A stretch of DNA of 53,907 bases from Lentimicrobium sp. L6 (GCF_013166655.1 NZ_JABKCA010000032.1:1-53907), one strand, 5' to 3'; positions 9,412 to 18,941 are shown, counted from the stretch's first letter. The notes: generated by a model from the sequence alone, not told the origin. Program-made: numbers and translations.

Positions 9412-10500
9412 TTACTCGTAGATTTTAGCTATAGCCTCACCTTTAACCACTCGCAAACCATTAAAAGCCAACGCTCTCATTTCATCCTCGCCCGGGTAAA
9501 CATGAATAGGAGCCATTTTATGAACACGTTCACTGATCTTATTTACCATCCACTTACCATGTGCTACACCACCAGTAATGAGTATTGCATCTACATCGCC
9601 TTTAAGAACAGCATACATAGATCCAATTTCTTTACTCACCTGATAAGCCATGGCTTCATTTACCATTCTAGCCTTCTCATCTCCGTTCATCATCCTTTTC
9701 TCAGCTTCATAGGCAGAATTAGTTCCAAGGTAAGCTACCATTCCTCCCTCACCTTTGTTCATCTTCAATAATTGCTTCAAGGTATATTTACCACTAAAAC
9801 AAAGACGAATTAAGGCACCAACAGGAAGCGTACCTGTTCGTTCTGGGGAAAATGGACCATCACCATCTAAGCCTTGATTTACATCGACAACACGGCCTTT
9901 TTCGTGAGCTCCAACAGTAATACCACCACCCATATGAACAACAATAAGATTCATATCTTCATAATTTCGAAGAACAGATTTAGCATGTTGACGAGCTACA
10001 GCTTTTTGATTTAAGGCATGAAATACAGAAACTCTTGGTAATTCTGGATGACCAGAATATCGTGCTAAATCGCATAATTCATCAACTACCACTGGATTGG
10101 CAATATAAGCTTTAGCATCGGGCAGGGATTTGGCTAAATCATCAGCTATTAACCCACCTAAATTAGAAGCATGCTCTGCTCCCATTGGACTATTGATCAA
10201 ATCCTCTTTTAAGCGATCATTCACTTCGTACACCCCAGACTCGATAGGCTTAACCAAACCTCCTCGTCCAACTACTGCACGAACTAAATCCATTCTAATT
10301 TCAGCATCCTCAAGAATTTTGATGATCAAATCTTTACGATATTGGAACTGATCTGTAATTCTTTCAAAGGGCTCTAATTCTTCTGTAGTATGAACTATAT
10401 TTTTAACTAAAACTGGAGATTCATCATCGTAAACCGCAATTTTTGTACTTGTTGAACCTGGGTTTATGGCAATGATTCTGATGCCTTGACTAATACTCAT
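9412..10500 (-). CDS. buk: Butyrate kinase
   Basis: It transfers the phosphate of butyryl phosphate to ADP, giving butyrate and ATP, the last step of the Ptb-Buk butyrate route. The acetate/propionate/butyrate kinase fold is visible: IIAINPGSTSTKIAVYDDE at the N-terminus, HMGGGITVGAHEKG, and DGDGPFSPERTGTLPVGAL in the centre. I chose the ATG at 10500 (362 residues) because it begins right before the conserved start. The frame is open to 10545 with another ATG at 10536. It lies directly downstream of ptb, 59 bases away. The enzymes of this group can also act on branched-chain acyl phosphates, so the substrate is inferred. Confidence 0.93.
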   Translation of the reverse strand: MSISQGIRIIAINPGSTSTKIAVYDDESPVLVKNIVHTTEELEPFERITDQFQYRKDLIIKILEDAEIRMDLVRAVVGRGGLVKPIESGVYEVNDRLKEDLINSPMGAEHASNLGGLIADDLAKSLPDAKAYIANPVVVDELCDLARYSGHPELPRVSVFHALNQKAVARQHAKSVLRNYEDMNLIVVHMGGGITVGAHEKGRVVDVNQGLDGDGPFSPERTGTLPVGALIRLCFSGKYTLKQLLKMNKGEGGMVAYLGTNSAYEAEKRMMNGDEKARMVNEAMAYQVSKEIGSMYAVLKGDVDAILITGGVAHGKWMVNKISERVHKMAPIHVYPGEDEMRALAFNGLRVVKGEAIAKIYE

Positions 10501-10559
10501 GTGAGCTTGTTTTGTTTTATAATTAAGGGTTTGCATAAAATACAAACCCGATTTTTTTC

Positions 10560-11462
10560 TTATGCTTGTAATGCAGCTAATGCGATGGAGTATAACTTTG
10601 TCTTCACACTATCGCCACGACTACTCAATACCGCAGGAACCTTAGCTCCAGCTACAATAGCTCCTTGTTCTCCACCAGCTAATTTAGTATTGGCTTTATA
10701 AAAAACGTTTCCAGATTCAATATTTGGAAAAAGAATACAATCTGCATTACCAGCTACCTCGCCACCTACTTTTTTAATTTCTGCGCTTTCTTTGTCAATG
10801 GCCAAATCAAGACTTAAAGGACCATCAACCCAAGCACCTTTTATCTGACCTCTTTCAGCCATCTTGGCCATTAAAGCACCATCCACACTAGCTTGCATCT
10901 TAATAGACACCTGCTCGGAAGCTGCTAAAACAGCTAATCTTGGTTTTGCAATCCCCAATGATTTAGAGGTTTTAATCAAGTAATTAGCGATAGCCAATTT
11001 CTCTTTCAATTCAGGCGCTGGAATAATAGCCACATCACCAACCACCAATAATTTATGATAATTAGGAGTTTCCATTACTGTAACATGGCTTAAAGTAGCT
11101 TTAGGAGGCATCAAACCTATTTCTTTATTCAGGATGGCTCTCATATACTGATCAGTACTCACCAATCCTTTCATGATTAAGTCGCCTTCTCCTTTATTGA
11201 TGAGTTCACAAGCTTTAAAAGCAGCTTTTTGACCATCTGCCTCTTGAACCATTTTGAATTTATTAGGGTCAATACCTTCCTCTTCACAAATAGATTTCAT
11301 TGTATCGATATCGCCTACTAAAATAGCATCAACAATGTCCATATCAATAGCAGTACTAACCGCACCAATTGTATGATGATCGTTAGCATAAGCAGCTACT
11401 AATACTTTCTTTTCCTTACCTTTAAGGACTTCGAACATTTGATCTAATTTCGTTAATTCCAT
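10560..11462 (-). CDS. ptb: Phosphate butyryltransferase
   Basis: It converts butyryl-CoA and phosphate to butyryl phosphate and CoA, supplying Buk. The 300-residue length is typical. The family pattern is seen in VLVAAYANDHHTIGAV, DAILVGD, LIMKGLVSTDQYMRAILNKEIGL and GPLSLDLAIDKES, which are shared by phosphate acyltransferases of the PTA/PTB family. The tandem with a butyrate kinase argues for Ptb rather than Pta. The pair implies fermentative ATP formation from butyryl-CoA or branched-chain acyl-CoA. Confidence 0.93.
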   Translation of the reverse strand: MELTKLDQMFEVLKGKEKKVLVAAYANDHHTIGAVSTAIDMDIVDAILVGDIDTMKSICEEEGIDPNKFKMVQEADGQKAAFKACELINKGEGDLIMKGLVSTDQYMRAILNKEIGLMPPKATLSHVTVMETPNYHKLLVVGDVAIIPAPELKEKLAIANYLIKTSKSLGIAKPRLAVLAASEQVSIKMQASVDGALMAKMAERGQIKGAWVDGPLSLDLAIDKESAEIKKVGGEVAGNADCILFPNIESGNVFYKANTKLAGGEQGAIVAGAKVPAVLSSRGDSVKTKLYSIALAALQA

Positions 11463-11492
11463 GTTGTATCTTAATTTATTATTTGTAATAAT

Positions 11493-12767
11493 TTATTTCT
11501 CTGAATTAAAAACAATCATTTTTATGATGGCTTCTTTACAAGCATCACAAAATATATCTTCTTTAAATGAATTCATTAAGCAATCGTGACGTGGACGATA
11601 AACTCCTTTAGCCACATATCCTCCACCCTCGAAAACTCCTGTCACTCCTTTAAACTCCACTATATCAGGAGTTGGAATCGGTGTTTTTGAATCGACCAAT
11701 TGTTTCCACTTGCTATCAAAATCGACAAGTGTTGTGATATTAGGTTCCCAAGGCTCCACTTCCAAATTATAAAACTCATTATAACTTGTTGAACTAGAAT
11801 AATACTCGTCGCCTAATCCAATAAAACCATGACCTAGTTCATGAATGAAAATCTGACCCGCTTTGGCATTGGAGTTTACACTTACATTATAGAAATTATA
11901 GATGGCTCCCCCTCCATATTTCTCATTATTCACTAGAATATAAATTTGGTCATAGGGCGCATTTGCAGCTAAATCTCTAACGCTCTTAAAATCTTCTGTC
12001 ATACAATAGCGCTCACTATCAAAAGTATAAAAGCTTGAGCTTAATTGTGTATTTTTCCAAATAGAATCTGCAGGTATGTCATTACCACTCTCCTGGCTTG
12101 GAGCCAATACTCCTCTAATATTAAAACGATTTTTATAATCAGTATATGGAGCATAATTAAAGAGCTCTCTAGCGAATTTATCACAATCGCTTTTGAATAA
12201 GTCCATTTCGTCTTTGCTATAACCATCGGGTAAAATAACAATATCTACTTTATCTTGTGGATCCCCTGAAACCAAAGCATCGTATACCGGGAAAGGCTTA
12301 GCTATACTTGGATCAATAAAATAGTTCTTTGGGTCTACTTCTAATTCCATTTGTTTTACAAATTTCCCATCCCAATTCCTAGAATACCACTTAACAATGA
12401 TTTCGTTTTGAGGAAATGGGAAAACAATACTTTCGTAAAATGATTTATTAATTTCACGAGACTCATCAGTGGTTTGCCATTCTCCAAAAAGACTGCTATA
12501 ACCTCTAGAATAAATCAAAACCCCAGATGCCTTATCATAAACTTCAAAAAAATATTTCCCATATTTAAAAGTGTCGATGAGGTTTTGGTGGTGACCTCCC
12601 CAATGAGGCTCTTGTTTTATTATTTGAACATAATATTGCTCCTGTTGATGATTTCCTGCATGAGTGTAATCAATGCGCATGGTTTTATTAACAAAATACT
12701 GATCAAAAGAAGCCCAAACTCCCTGATATATAAATAATAATAAAACAAAAATGACAACTTTTCGCAT
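11493..12767 (-). CDS. Secreted IgA-peptidase-like M64 metallopeptidase
   Basis: The 424-residue protein has a signal peptide (residues 1 to about 20, ending VWAS). An N-terminal beta domain (25-150) is followed by an M64 catalytic domain starting KVDIVILPDGYSKDEM. The zinc motif HELGHGFIGLGDEYY puts His309, Glu310 and His313 in the active site, followed by the family GDEYY. M64 is named after the Clostridium ramosum IgA protease, but most members have unknown substrates. There is no T9SS tail here, so the protein is probably periplasmic or released by another route. It is probably monocistronic, with its own promoter element just upstream. Confidence 0.88.
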   Translation of the reverse strand: MRKVVIFVLLLFIYQGVWASFDQYFVNKTMRIDYTHAGNHQQEQYYVQIIKQEPHWGGHHQNLIDTFKYGKYFFEVYDKASGVLIYSRGYSSLFGEWQTTDESREINKSFYESIVFPFPQNEIIVKWYSRNWDGKFVKQMELEVDPKNYFIDPSIAKPFPVYDALVSGDPQDKVDIVILPDGYSKDEMDLFKSDCDKFARELFNYAPYTDYKNRFNIRGVLAPSQESGNDIPADSIWKNTQLSSSFYTFDSERYCMTEDFKSVRDLAANAPYDQIYILVNNEKYGGGAIYNFYNVSVNSNAKAGQIFIHELGHGFIGLGDEYYSSSTSYNEFYNLEVEPWEPNITTLVDFDSKWKQLVDSKTPIPTPDIVEFKGVTGVFEGGGYVAKGVYRPRHDCLMNSFKEDIFCDACKEAIIKMIVFNSEK

Positions 12768-12781
12768 AGCTCAATTTTTGG

Positions 12782-12789
12782 CAAAAATA
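12782..12789 (-). promoter_or_regulatory. -7 element of the M64 peptidase gene
   Basis: On the minus strand this reads TATTTTTG (TAnnTTTG), 14 bases upstream of the start codon at 12767. I did not find a convincing -33 element. Confidence 0.5.
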
Positions 12790-13003
12790 CATATAATGTA
12801 TCATTCTGAGTGCAAAAATTAGATCAGTGATTCTACTATTTTTAGCCTTTAAAGAGAAGAAATGTGAGAAGGACTTAATGAGACAATGAAGGAATGAGAG
12901 AATGATATAAAAAATGATACGGATCAATCTAGTAAATCCTTATGCCTTTAAATCATTCAATCCTTAAAGAAAAAAGAGAATGATTCAATAGTATAATGAG
13001 AAA

Positions 13004-14341
13004 TTATCCTTTATAGAAAAACCATTTCCAAAGTTCTTTATAGCTCACTTTTTTACCATACATTAAAATTCCAGTTCTATAGATTCTTCCAGCAACATAG
13101 GTTGTGAAAACAAAACCAGCAATCAACAAGGCACCTGAAAGAGCCAACTCCCAAGCTTGAACTCCAAAGGGAATACGTAGCATCATAATTATTGGAGAAG
13201 TGAAAGGGAACATAGAAAACCAAAAGGCTACTTGTCCGCCAGGATCATTAATAATAAACTGCGCCATTACAATACTCAGAATAAGTGGAATGGTGATAGG
13301 CATCATAAACTGCTGAGTATCGGCTTCGCTATCTACTGCTGAACCAATGGCAGCAAAAAGAGCTGCATATAACAAATATCCTCCAATAAAGAAGAATATG
13401 AAAGCACCTATAACTAACGGAAAGTTAATAGCCATTACCGCTTCTATCATGAAGTTTACAGATTCGTCTTGAAAGTCTTGAGTAACTTGTTCTCCAGTTT
13501 CTGCTTGTTCAGGAAATAATCCTTGGGATGTATAGGTTGGCATTGGATCTGCTGCTTTAAAAGCATCGGAATAGACCAGTTGAAATCCACCAACAATAAC
13601 AGAGGTAAGTATAATCCATAGAATGAACTGAGTTAAACCCACCATGGCTATTCCTACTATTTTACCCATCATCAATTGAAATGGCTTTACAGAGGATACG
13701 ATGATTTCAATCACACGACTGGTTTTTTCTTCTATGACTCCTCTCATCACTTGAGCACCAAATAAGAAGATAAAGAAATAGATAAGGATGGCCGAAAATA
13801 ATCCTACAACCATATTGGTTTCCACCGATGATTTCTCTTCATTCCCGCTCCCATCAAGTTTGATGGAACTTACAAAAACATTGGTTTTTATAGAACGAAG
13901 AATATCTTTTTCTATTCCATGCAGCCTTAGCTTTTCATCTTCCACCGATTTCTTCATGGTGGTTTTGATATAATTCTTAATGTCGAGGCTGGCTTGCCCA
14001 TTGGAGTATAAAATGGCTGAAGTGGGCAAACTGGCTTCCGGAAGAGGAATATACAGCAAGGCATAATTCTCCGACTCTATCAAGTTTTCCTTGGCCACTT
14101 CCAAATCATTAACGGCAATCACAAACTTCGTATTCTCATCGCCACTTAAGTCTTTCATGAACATTCCACTTTCATCCAATACAGATATCACTTTAATATC
14201 TTCACCTAATGTGGTGAGGAAAAAAGGGACAATCCAAACAGCAGCCATCAATAGTGGGCCGAGGAAAGTCATGATGATAAAAGATTTCTTTTTGACTCTA
14301 GTCAGGTATTCTCTGCGTATAATTAATCCTATCTTATTCAT
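13004..14341 (-). CDS. ABC-2 type exporter permease (NatB-like)
   Basis: With the ATG at 14341 the protein has 445 residues. It shows the NatB/YhaP layout: an N-terminal helix (MNKIGLIIRREYLTRVKKKSFI...), a ~150-residue extracytoplasmic loop, and five to six helices from about residue 190 including GAQVMRGVIEEKTSRVIEIIVSSVKPFQLMMGKI. That segment is the hallmark of this ABC-2 group. The start follows the stop of the ATPase gene by a single base, so the two are surely co-transcribed and probably translationally coupled. The frame is open farther upstream to 14386, but that would overlap the ATPase. Substrates may be Na+ or small molecules; neither can be told from sequence. Confidence 0.85.
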   Translation of the reverse strand: MNKIGLIIRREYLTRVKKKSFIIMTFLGPLLMAAVWIVPFFLTTLGEDIKVISVLDESGMFMKDLSGDENTKFVIAVNDLEVAKENLIESENYALLYIPLPEASLPTSAILYSNGQASLDIKNYIKTTMKKSVEDEKLRLHGIEKDILRSIKTNVFVSSIKLDGSGNEEKSSVETNMVVGLFSAILIYFFIFLFGAQVMRGVIEEKTSRVIEIIVSSVKPFQLMMGKIVGIAMVGLTQFILWIILTSVIVGGFQLVYSDAFKAADPMPTYTSQGLFPEQAETGEQVTQDFQDESVNFMIEAVMAINFPLVIGAFIFFFIGGYLLYAALFAAIGSAVDSEADTQQFMMPITIPLILSIVMAQFIINDPGGQVAFWFSMFPFTSPIIMMLRIPFGVQAWELALSGALLIAGFVFTTYVAGRIYRTGILMYGKKVSYKELWKWFFYKG

Positions 14342-14342
14342 T

Positions 14343-15263
14343 TTACTTCTTGTTTTGAGACTGAACCATGTCAATAAAGATATCATTCATACTAGGCAAT
14401 AACTCCTGAAAACTCAAAAGTTGACCATGTTTCATAATCATTTGTGCGAGATCGTTGGAGGAGTGTTGTTCATCAAGTTTTAGTCTAAACTGATGTGCTT
14501 TCTCTAATCTTAACGAAGACTCAATGGTAAAGTGAGTAGACAAGTCGGCTTTTAGCGCATCAAAATCTCCGTTCACTTGAAACTCGAATAAGTGCTGTTT
14601 AAAATCTTCTTTAATCTGACCCACCTGCCCTTCGAGAATGGTTTCCGCATTATTTATAAGAGCAATATGATCACAGACTTCTTCTACAGAAGCCATATTA
14701 TGGGTAGAGAATATGATTGTAGTTCCTTCATCCCGAAGGTTTAAAATCTCCTTTTTCAAAAGGTTTACATTAATCGGATCGAAGCCACTAAATGGTTCAT
14801 CGAATATTAAAAGCTCCGGTTTATGAATAATAGTGACAATAAACTGGATTTTCTGCGCCATCCCTTTGGAAAGGTCTTCCACTTTTTTGTTCCACCAGTT
14901 GGTAATCTCAAATTTCTCGAACCACTTTCTCAACTCTTTTCTGGCATGAGCCGTGGAAAGTCCCTTAAGCTGAGCTAAATAAATGGCTTGGTCTCCAACT
15001 CTCATTTTTTTGTATAAACCACGCTCCTCAGGTAAATAGCCAATACGATGCACATCCTCAGGTTGTAATTTTTTTCCATTGAAAAGAAGCTCCCCAGAAT
15101 CGGGACCTGTGATTTGGTTGATGATTCTGATTAAACTGGTTTTACCAGCTCCATTTGGACCTAATAAACCAAAGATGCTTTTTTCGGGAACAGAAATACT
15201 AACATCCTTTAAAGCAGTATGTTCAGCGTATTTTTTAATTATATTTTTAGCTTCAAACAGCAT
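14343..15263 (-). CDS. ABC exporter ATP-binding protein (NatA-like)
   Basis: The 306-residue ATPase drives the permease encoded immediately downstream. Walker A is GLLGPNGAGKTS at 32-43. The signature is LSKGMAQKIQF, a variant of LSGGQ that is usual in the NatA/YhaQ group. Walker B is LLIFDEPFSGFDP and the H-loop is FSTHNM. A ~90-residue C-terminal extension follows the nucleotide-binding domain. I start it at the ATG at 15263. A frame extension to a TTG at 15281 lies inside the promoter -7 element and is unlikely to be translated. Confidence 0.9.
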   Translation of the reverse strand: MLFEAKNIIKKYAEHTALKDVSISVPEKSIFGLLGPNGAGKTSLIRIINQITGPDSGELLFNGKKLQPEDVHRIGYLPEERGLYKKMRVGDQAIYLAQLKGLSTAHARKELRKWFEKFEITNWWNKKVEDLSKGMAQKIQFIVTIIHKPELLIFDEPFSGFDPINVNLLKKEILNLRDEGTTIIFSTHNMASVEEVCDHIALINNAETILEGQVGQIKEDFKQHLFEFQVNGDFDALKADLSTHFTIESSLRLEKAHQFRLKLDEQHSSNDLAQMIMKHGQLLSFQELLPSMNDIFIDMVQSQNKK

Positions 15264-15278
15264 ATTCTTGATTTTACG

Positions 15279-15286
15279 CAAATATA
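15279..15286 (-). promoter_or_regulatory. -7 element of the ABC exporter operon
   Basis: Minus-strand TATATTTG (TAnnTTTG) lies 15 bases upstream of the ATG at 15263. It overlaps the alternative TTG start, which helps fix the true start. Confidence 0.6.
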
Positions 15287-15338
15287 GTTTGATTCTATTC
15301 TAAAGAAATAAAAAATATGTTAAACGACAAGCAAATCA

Positions 15339-17393
15339 TTAAAACCTAGGTTTGGTTTTTTTGGGCAGTGTGAAATAAAACTTACTTCCTATATCTAGCT
15401 TTGATTCCACCCAAAATACGCCACCATTTAGCCGAATAAACTCCTTAACCAACAATAAACCAAGCCCAGTTCCTGTTTCGTTTTCTGTTCCTTTTGTAGT
15501 ATGGCTAGATTTTGTTTCTAAAATTCTTTTTAAGTCATCGGGTAATAGACCTTTTCCATTATCAGAAATACAGAATTCCAATTCAGCATTTCTTTGTTTT
15601 AGCTCCACACTAATCTTTCCGCTTTTACGAGTAAATTTAATGGCATTACTCATCAGATTTCTAAGTACAGTACTAATCATATTGGGATCAGCATACACCA
15701 TATTCTTCTCACCAATATCCATGAGTATTTTAATGTTTTTATAACTGGCTTGATTGCGAAATAACTCATACATATCCACCAAGTAATCATTCATGTTAAA
15801 TTCTTCTGGAAAAACATGAATAGAATTAGATTGATTTTTCGCCCATAATAAAAGGTTATCCATCAATTCATAAAGCGTATTACTGGTGGTATTTATTTCA
15901 TTAATAATATATTTCTTCTCTTCATTTGGAATCGTATCCCATTCTGAGGATAATAAACTTGTTAAACCCAATACCGAGTTAAAAGGATTTTTTAAATCAT
16001 GACCTATAATACTTAAGAACTTATCTCTTGTTTGGTTGGCTTCAGATAATTTCTCATTGGCCAGCAGCAAGGCAGAATTATCTGTAATTTTCTCTCTATT
16101 TTTTCTAAGTAAGATAAACACATATATTCCAATCCCAATTAATATAATTAACAGGGCGATAGTAATGTATTTATACGCTATTAAACTCCCTTTTACTTCA
16201 TTATTCTCATGATTCAAATTCTCATTTTCCTCTTCAAGATATTTATTTTTCTTTGCCCTCTTGTCCAACTCATTATTAATCCTTAGGGCTGCTAACCTTT
16301 CTTTTGTTTCATAATCATTTTTGCTTATAACCGCCTGAGTATATTTCTCCTGAAAGGAATAGGCTTTCTTAAAATCATTTAATTCTGAATAAATAATAGA
16401 ATATATCTCATAAGCATGGGCTATCTCCTCTTTGTCACCTATTTGTTTAGCAATACCATATCCTTTATCTATACTTTTAAAGGAATCATTTTTAAGTCCT
16501 TTCTTATGATATACATAAGCCAAATTAATCAGTGATGTAGATATTCCTTGCTTATTCTCAATTTTCTCATTTATGGCAATGGCTTGTTTATAATATGCAA
16601 TTGCTTCTGAATATTTTTTATTTCGAACCTCCAATAACCCCAGATAGTTTTTAATAACAGCCAATCCCTTCTCATCTTTATTATTAATATATAAAGGTTC
16701 TAGTTCTCGATACAAACCATAAGCTTTATTATAATCGCCCATATCATAATAGGTGATAGCCTGAAGGTTAATCAAGATAGCGATTCCAACAGAATCATCC
16801 ACCATGTTTTTATATTCAACTGCTTGATTGAAATACTCTATAGCCTCTTTGGTATCATCATTATGACGGTGCAAATTTCCTAGATTAACACAAACATAAC
16901 CCAATCCTTTATAATCATCTATTTTCTTAAAATTAAAGAAGGCTTTCTCTAAATACTTTATAGCATTTAAATAATCTCCTTTTAGGGTGAATATTCCACC
17001 TAGATTATTATTAGAGTATGCTATTTGAATGGTATTATCGTATTTCGTAGCCAATTCTAGAGCTTCAAAATAATAATTGATAGCATTGGAATAGTCTCCT
17101 TTGTTTCTATGAACTAAACCTAGGTAGTTTAGTAATTCTGGTTTTAGGTAATCTAGCTCGGGGTGATTGTTTATTTCTTGAAGACCTCTGTTTCCATTAT
17201 CTAAGGCCATTTGAGGGTTTCGGCTACGTTCAATCCAACACAATTTAGAATAGGCCTGGATTTTAGTTTTAGGATCTGAGTTAGCTTCAACAACACTCAA
17301 TAAACTATCCACATAAGGAATATTGTCCGTATGCTGAGCTATAATGTTTAATGAAAAGAAAGTTGCTAAAACAACAATGATATATTTCTTCAA
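15339..17393 (-). CDS. TPR-containing membrane sensor histidine kinase
   Basis: The 684-residue protein has a signal peptide (1-19). A periplasmic array of about seven tetratricopeptide repeats runs from roughly 50 to 360 (for example YLNAIKYLEKAFFNFKKI and EAIAYYKQAIAINEKI). A coiled stretch and a transmembrane helix (about 405-425) follow. The kinase core has HisKA with FLSIIGHDLKNPFNS, phospho-acceptor His465. The ATPase domain has N-box NLMSNAIKF, G1 SDNGKGL and G2 GTGLGLLLVKEF. It autophosphorylates and should pass phosphate to a response regulator, but none is adjacent. Periplasmic TPRs suggest it senses a protein or envelope state. Such orphan TPR kinases are common in Bacteroidota. 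Confidence 0.92.
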   Translation of the reverse strand: MKKYIIVVLATFFSLNIIAQHTDNIPYVDSLLSVVEANSDPKTKIQAYSKLCWIERSRNPQMALDNGNRGLQEINNHPELDYLKPELLNYLGLVHRNKGDYSNAINYYFEALELATKYDNTIQIAYSNNNLGGIFTLKGDYLNAIKYLEKAFFNFKKIDDYKGLGYVCVNLGNLHRHNDDTKEAIEYFNQAVEYKNMVDDSVGIAILINLQAITYYDMGDYNKAYGLYRELEPLYINNKDEKGLAVIKNYLGLLEVRNKKYSEAIAYYKQAIAINEKIENKQGISTSLINLAYVYHKKGLKNDSFKSIDKGYGIAKQIGDKEEIAHAYEIYSIIYSELNDFKKAYSFQEKYTQAVISKNDYETKERLAALRINNELDKRAKKNKYLEEENENLNHENNEVKGSLIAYKYITIALLIILIGIGIYVFILLRKNREKITDNSALLLANEKLSEANQTRDKFLSIIGHDLKNPFNSVLGLTSLLSSEWDTIPNEEKKYIINEINTTSNTLYELMDNLLLWAKNQSNSIHVFPEEFNMNDYLVDMYELFRNQASYKNIKILMDIGEKNMVYADPNMISTVLRNLMSNAIKFTRKSGKISVELKQRNAELEFCISDNGKGLLPDDLKRILETKSSHTTKGTENETGTGLGLLLVKEFIRLNGGVFWVESKLDIGSKFYFTLPKKTKPRF

Positions 17394-17473
17394 AACAAAA
17401 TCATTTATTTATATGAAAGTGAAATCCTAATACAACTATTTGAAGTATTTTACTAAAATACGAAAAAAAAGTT

Positions 17474-18127
17474 TCATAAAGAATAAGCTGAAAAGAAAAA
17501 TAAAACATAAAAATAGCCAATCCCTTCTGTTAGCACAGAACGAAAACCTTTGCTATTTTTCCACCACTGATGATGGTCATATAGCCGATCATTTATGGAT
17601 ATGATTCCTATATGATGCTCAGGTAGGGCTTTTTGAAATAGAAGCCAACTTCTACGAGAATGTGCACCCAAGGAAACAAGGTTAAAAGCATAGGTTCCCG
17701 GATAATTTTTCGATAAGAATTTTTTTAGCTCTAAAGCCGAATGATAGGTTCTGTCGCGCCAAACCAATTCCCTATTTACTGCCGTCATACTATCAGGTGA
17801 AGCACCATATTCTAATAATGTTTGAAAGGATACATCAGCCGTTGATCGATAATTCATGATAACGTATCCGGTGTTTAATGGGCCTCCAGTTATCATCAGG
17901 TGTTCATAATTTCCCTCCCTAAAAATTTCCAGACTTTCCTCAAGAGCATAATCATTTAACCATCCTTCGACAACGAGAATTTTAGCTTCTACTTTTTGAT
18001 TGGGAGATAAAAATGAATAGGCATAATAAATAACAAAATACATAAGACCAAGGAAAGAGCCTAATATGAGTAACTTCACCCATACTCGTAATACATATTT
18101 TTCCTTTTTAACTCGCCAAGACATCAT
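17474..18127 (-). CDS. YdcF/SanA-like (DUF218) membrane-anchored protein
   Basis: The 217-residue protein has one N-terminal transmembrane helix (about 15-38). The soluble part shows the DUF218 pattern: AKILVVEGWLNDYALEESLEIF, HLMITGGP, SADVSFQTLLEYGASP and LVSLGAHSRRSWLLFQKALP. Families ElyC, SanA and YdcF are linked to envelope and peptidoglycan processes in other bacteria. The role here is not known. A methionine at residue 2 is an equally likely start. It has its own -7 element. Confidence 0.75.
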   Translation of the reverse strand: MMSWRVKKEKYVLRVWVKLLILGSFLGLMYFVIYYAYSFLSPNQKVEAKILVVEGWLNDYALEESLEIFREGNYEHLMITGGPLNTGYVIMNYRSTADVSFQTLLEYGASPDSMTAVNRELVWRDRTYHSALELKKFLSKNYPGTYAFNLVSLGAHSRRSWLLFQKALPEHHIGIISINDRLYDHHQWWKNSKGFRSVLTEGIGYFYVLFFFSAYSL

Positions 18128-18141
18128 ATTGGGTTTTGAAT

Positions 18142-18149
18142 CAAAGATA
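18142..18149 (-). promoter_or_regulatory. -7 element of the YdcF-like gene
   Basis: Minus-strand TATCTTTG (TAnnTTTG) lies 14 bases upstream of the start at 18127. Confidence 0.55.
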
Positions 18150-18190
18150 GTAAATAAAGAGAGGATCGTTTTATTAGCCTCCTCAAATAT

Positions 18191-18397
18191 TTATTTTGTT
18201 TGATTTATTTGATTCATCTCATTGATAAAGGCATCGATTTTATCATCATCAAATCCTTTTTCTTTTGCAGCCTCCTCTAAAGTTCCCCAAATAGGTTCTC
18301 CACAGGCAATACATCTTATACCATGCTCTGCTAAATATTTAACCGAAAATGGATAATCATTTACTAGATCTTCAATTTGAATGTGTTTTGTTATCAT
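18191..18397 (-). CDS. DUF1858 small redox-type protein
   Basis: The 68-residue protein fits DUF1858, which often occurs alone or fused to hybrid-cluster-type proteins in anaerobes. The conserved core IQIEDLVNDYPFSVKYLAEHGIRCIACGEPIWGTLEEAAKEKGF contains a CIAC pair (Cys29, Cys32) that could form a redox disulfide or bind a metal. It follows the P-loop kinase by 11 bases and is probably co-transcribed with it. Confidence 0.85.
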   Translation of the reverse strand: MITKHIQIEDLVNDYPFSVKYLAEHGIRCIACGEPIWGTLEEAAKEKGFDDDKIDAFINEMNQINQTK

Positions 18398-18408
18398 GAT
18401 TCTAGATT

Positions 18409-18912
18409 TTAGGGTAAATTTAGAAAATCTTTAGCAGCCTCATCAGTGCAACAAGCTTCACCATCTAATTGCAATACATTAGGTTCTCCATCAGGCAATA
18501 AACCGTAGATAAAATGGCTGTCCCAGATATGCTGTATATACCAATCGGGTTCATCGCCCCAACGATTATCCAAAGTCTTTCTACTTAAGAAAGTTTCTTT
18601 CCTGATGCTCAAGAAAATCTTATGATCTAATATTTTTAAAAGTTCAGGGTTCCAAAAGACCATTAAACCTTCTACAATAATAGTCTTATTCCCTTCTTTT
18701 GCTTCCTTTATTTTTTTGATTAAGGATTCGAAATTTAATGATTTAGGATGTTCCCAATCAATGTGCTCACTAATTCTAGGCATTTTATCCATCGGTTGAA
18801 TAAACTCATCTTGATGAAGTATCAGAACCTCATCATAGCCAATCCACTCTCTGATTTTAAAAGCTAAACTAGTTTTTCCGGCTCGGCTAACACCACCTAT
18901 TCCTATAATCAT
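18409..18912 (-). CDS. Uridine-kinase/NRK-like P-loop kinase
   Basis: The 167-residue cytoplasmic protein begins MIIGIGGVSRAGKTSLAFKI, a Walker A loop in the style of uridine kinase and nicotinamide riboside kinase. An HQDEF motif at about 34-38 follows (the DDFY/DEFY position that binds substrate in these kinases), then IIVEGLMVFW, and an RKTLDNRWGD lid. The substrate is probably a small nucleoside-like molecule but cannot be named. It is shorter than classical uridine kinase (~210 residues). It is the first gene of a short operon with the DUF1858 gene. Confidence 0.7.
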   Translation of the reverse strand: MIIGIGGVSRAGKTSLAFKIREWIGYDEVLILHQDEFIQPMDKMPRISEHIDWEHPKSLNFESLIKKIKEAKEGNKTIIVEGLMVFWNPELLKILDHKIFLSIRKETFLSRKTLDNRWGDEPDWYIQHIWDSHFIYGLLPDGEPNVLQLDGEACCTDEAAKDFLNLP

Positions 18913-18941
18913 TAATCATTTCGGTTTCTGGTATGAAAATG

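Noticed and set aside
9382-9771. 129-residue plus-strand frame opposite buk
   Set aside because: It runs antisense through the conserved butyrate kinase gene and has no recognisable domain.
12768-13003. Possible small gene or RNA between the M64 and ABC genes
   Set aside because: The sequence is low-complexity GA-rich with no hairpin or start context. Only the promoter of the M64 gene is supported.
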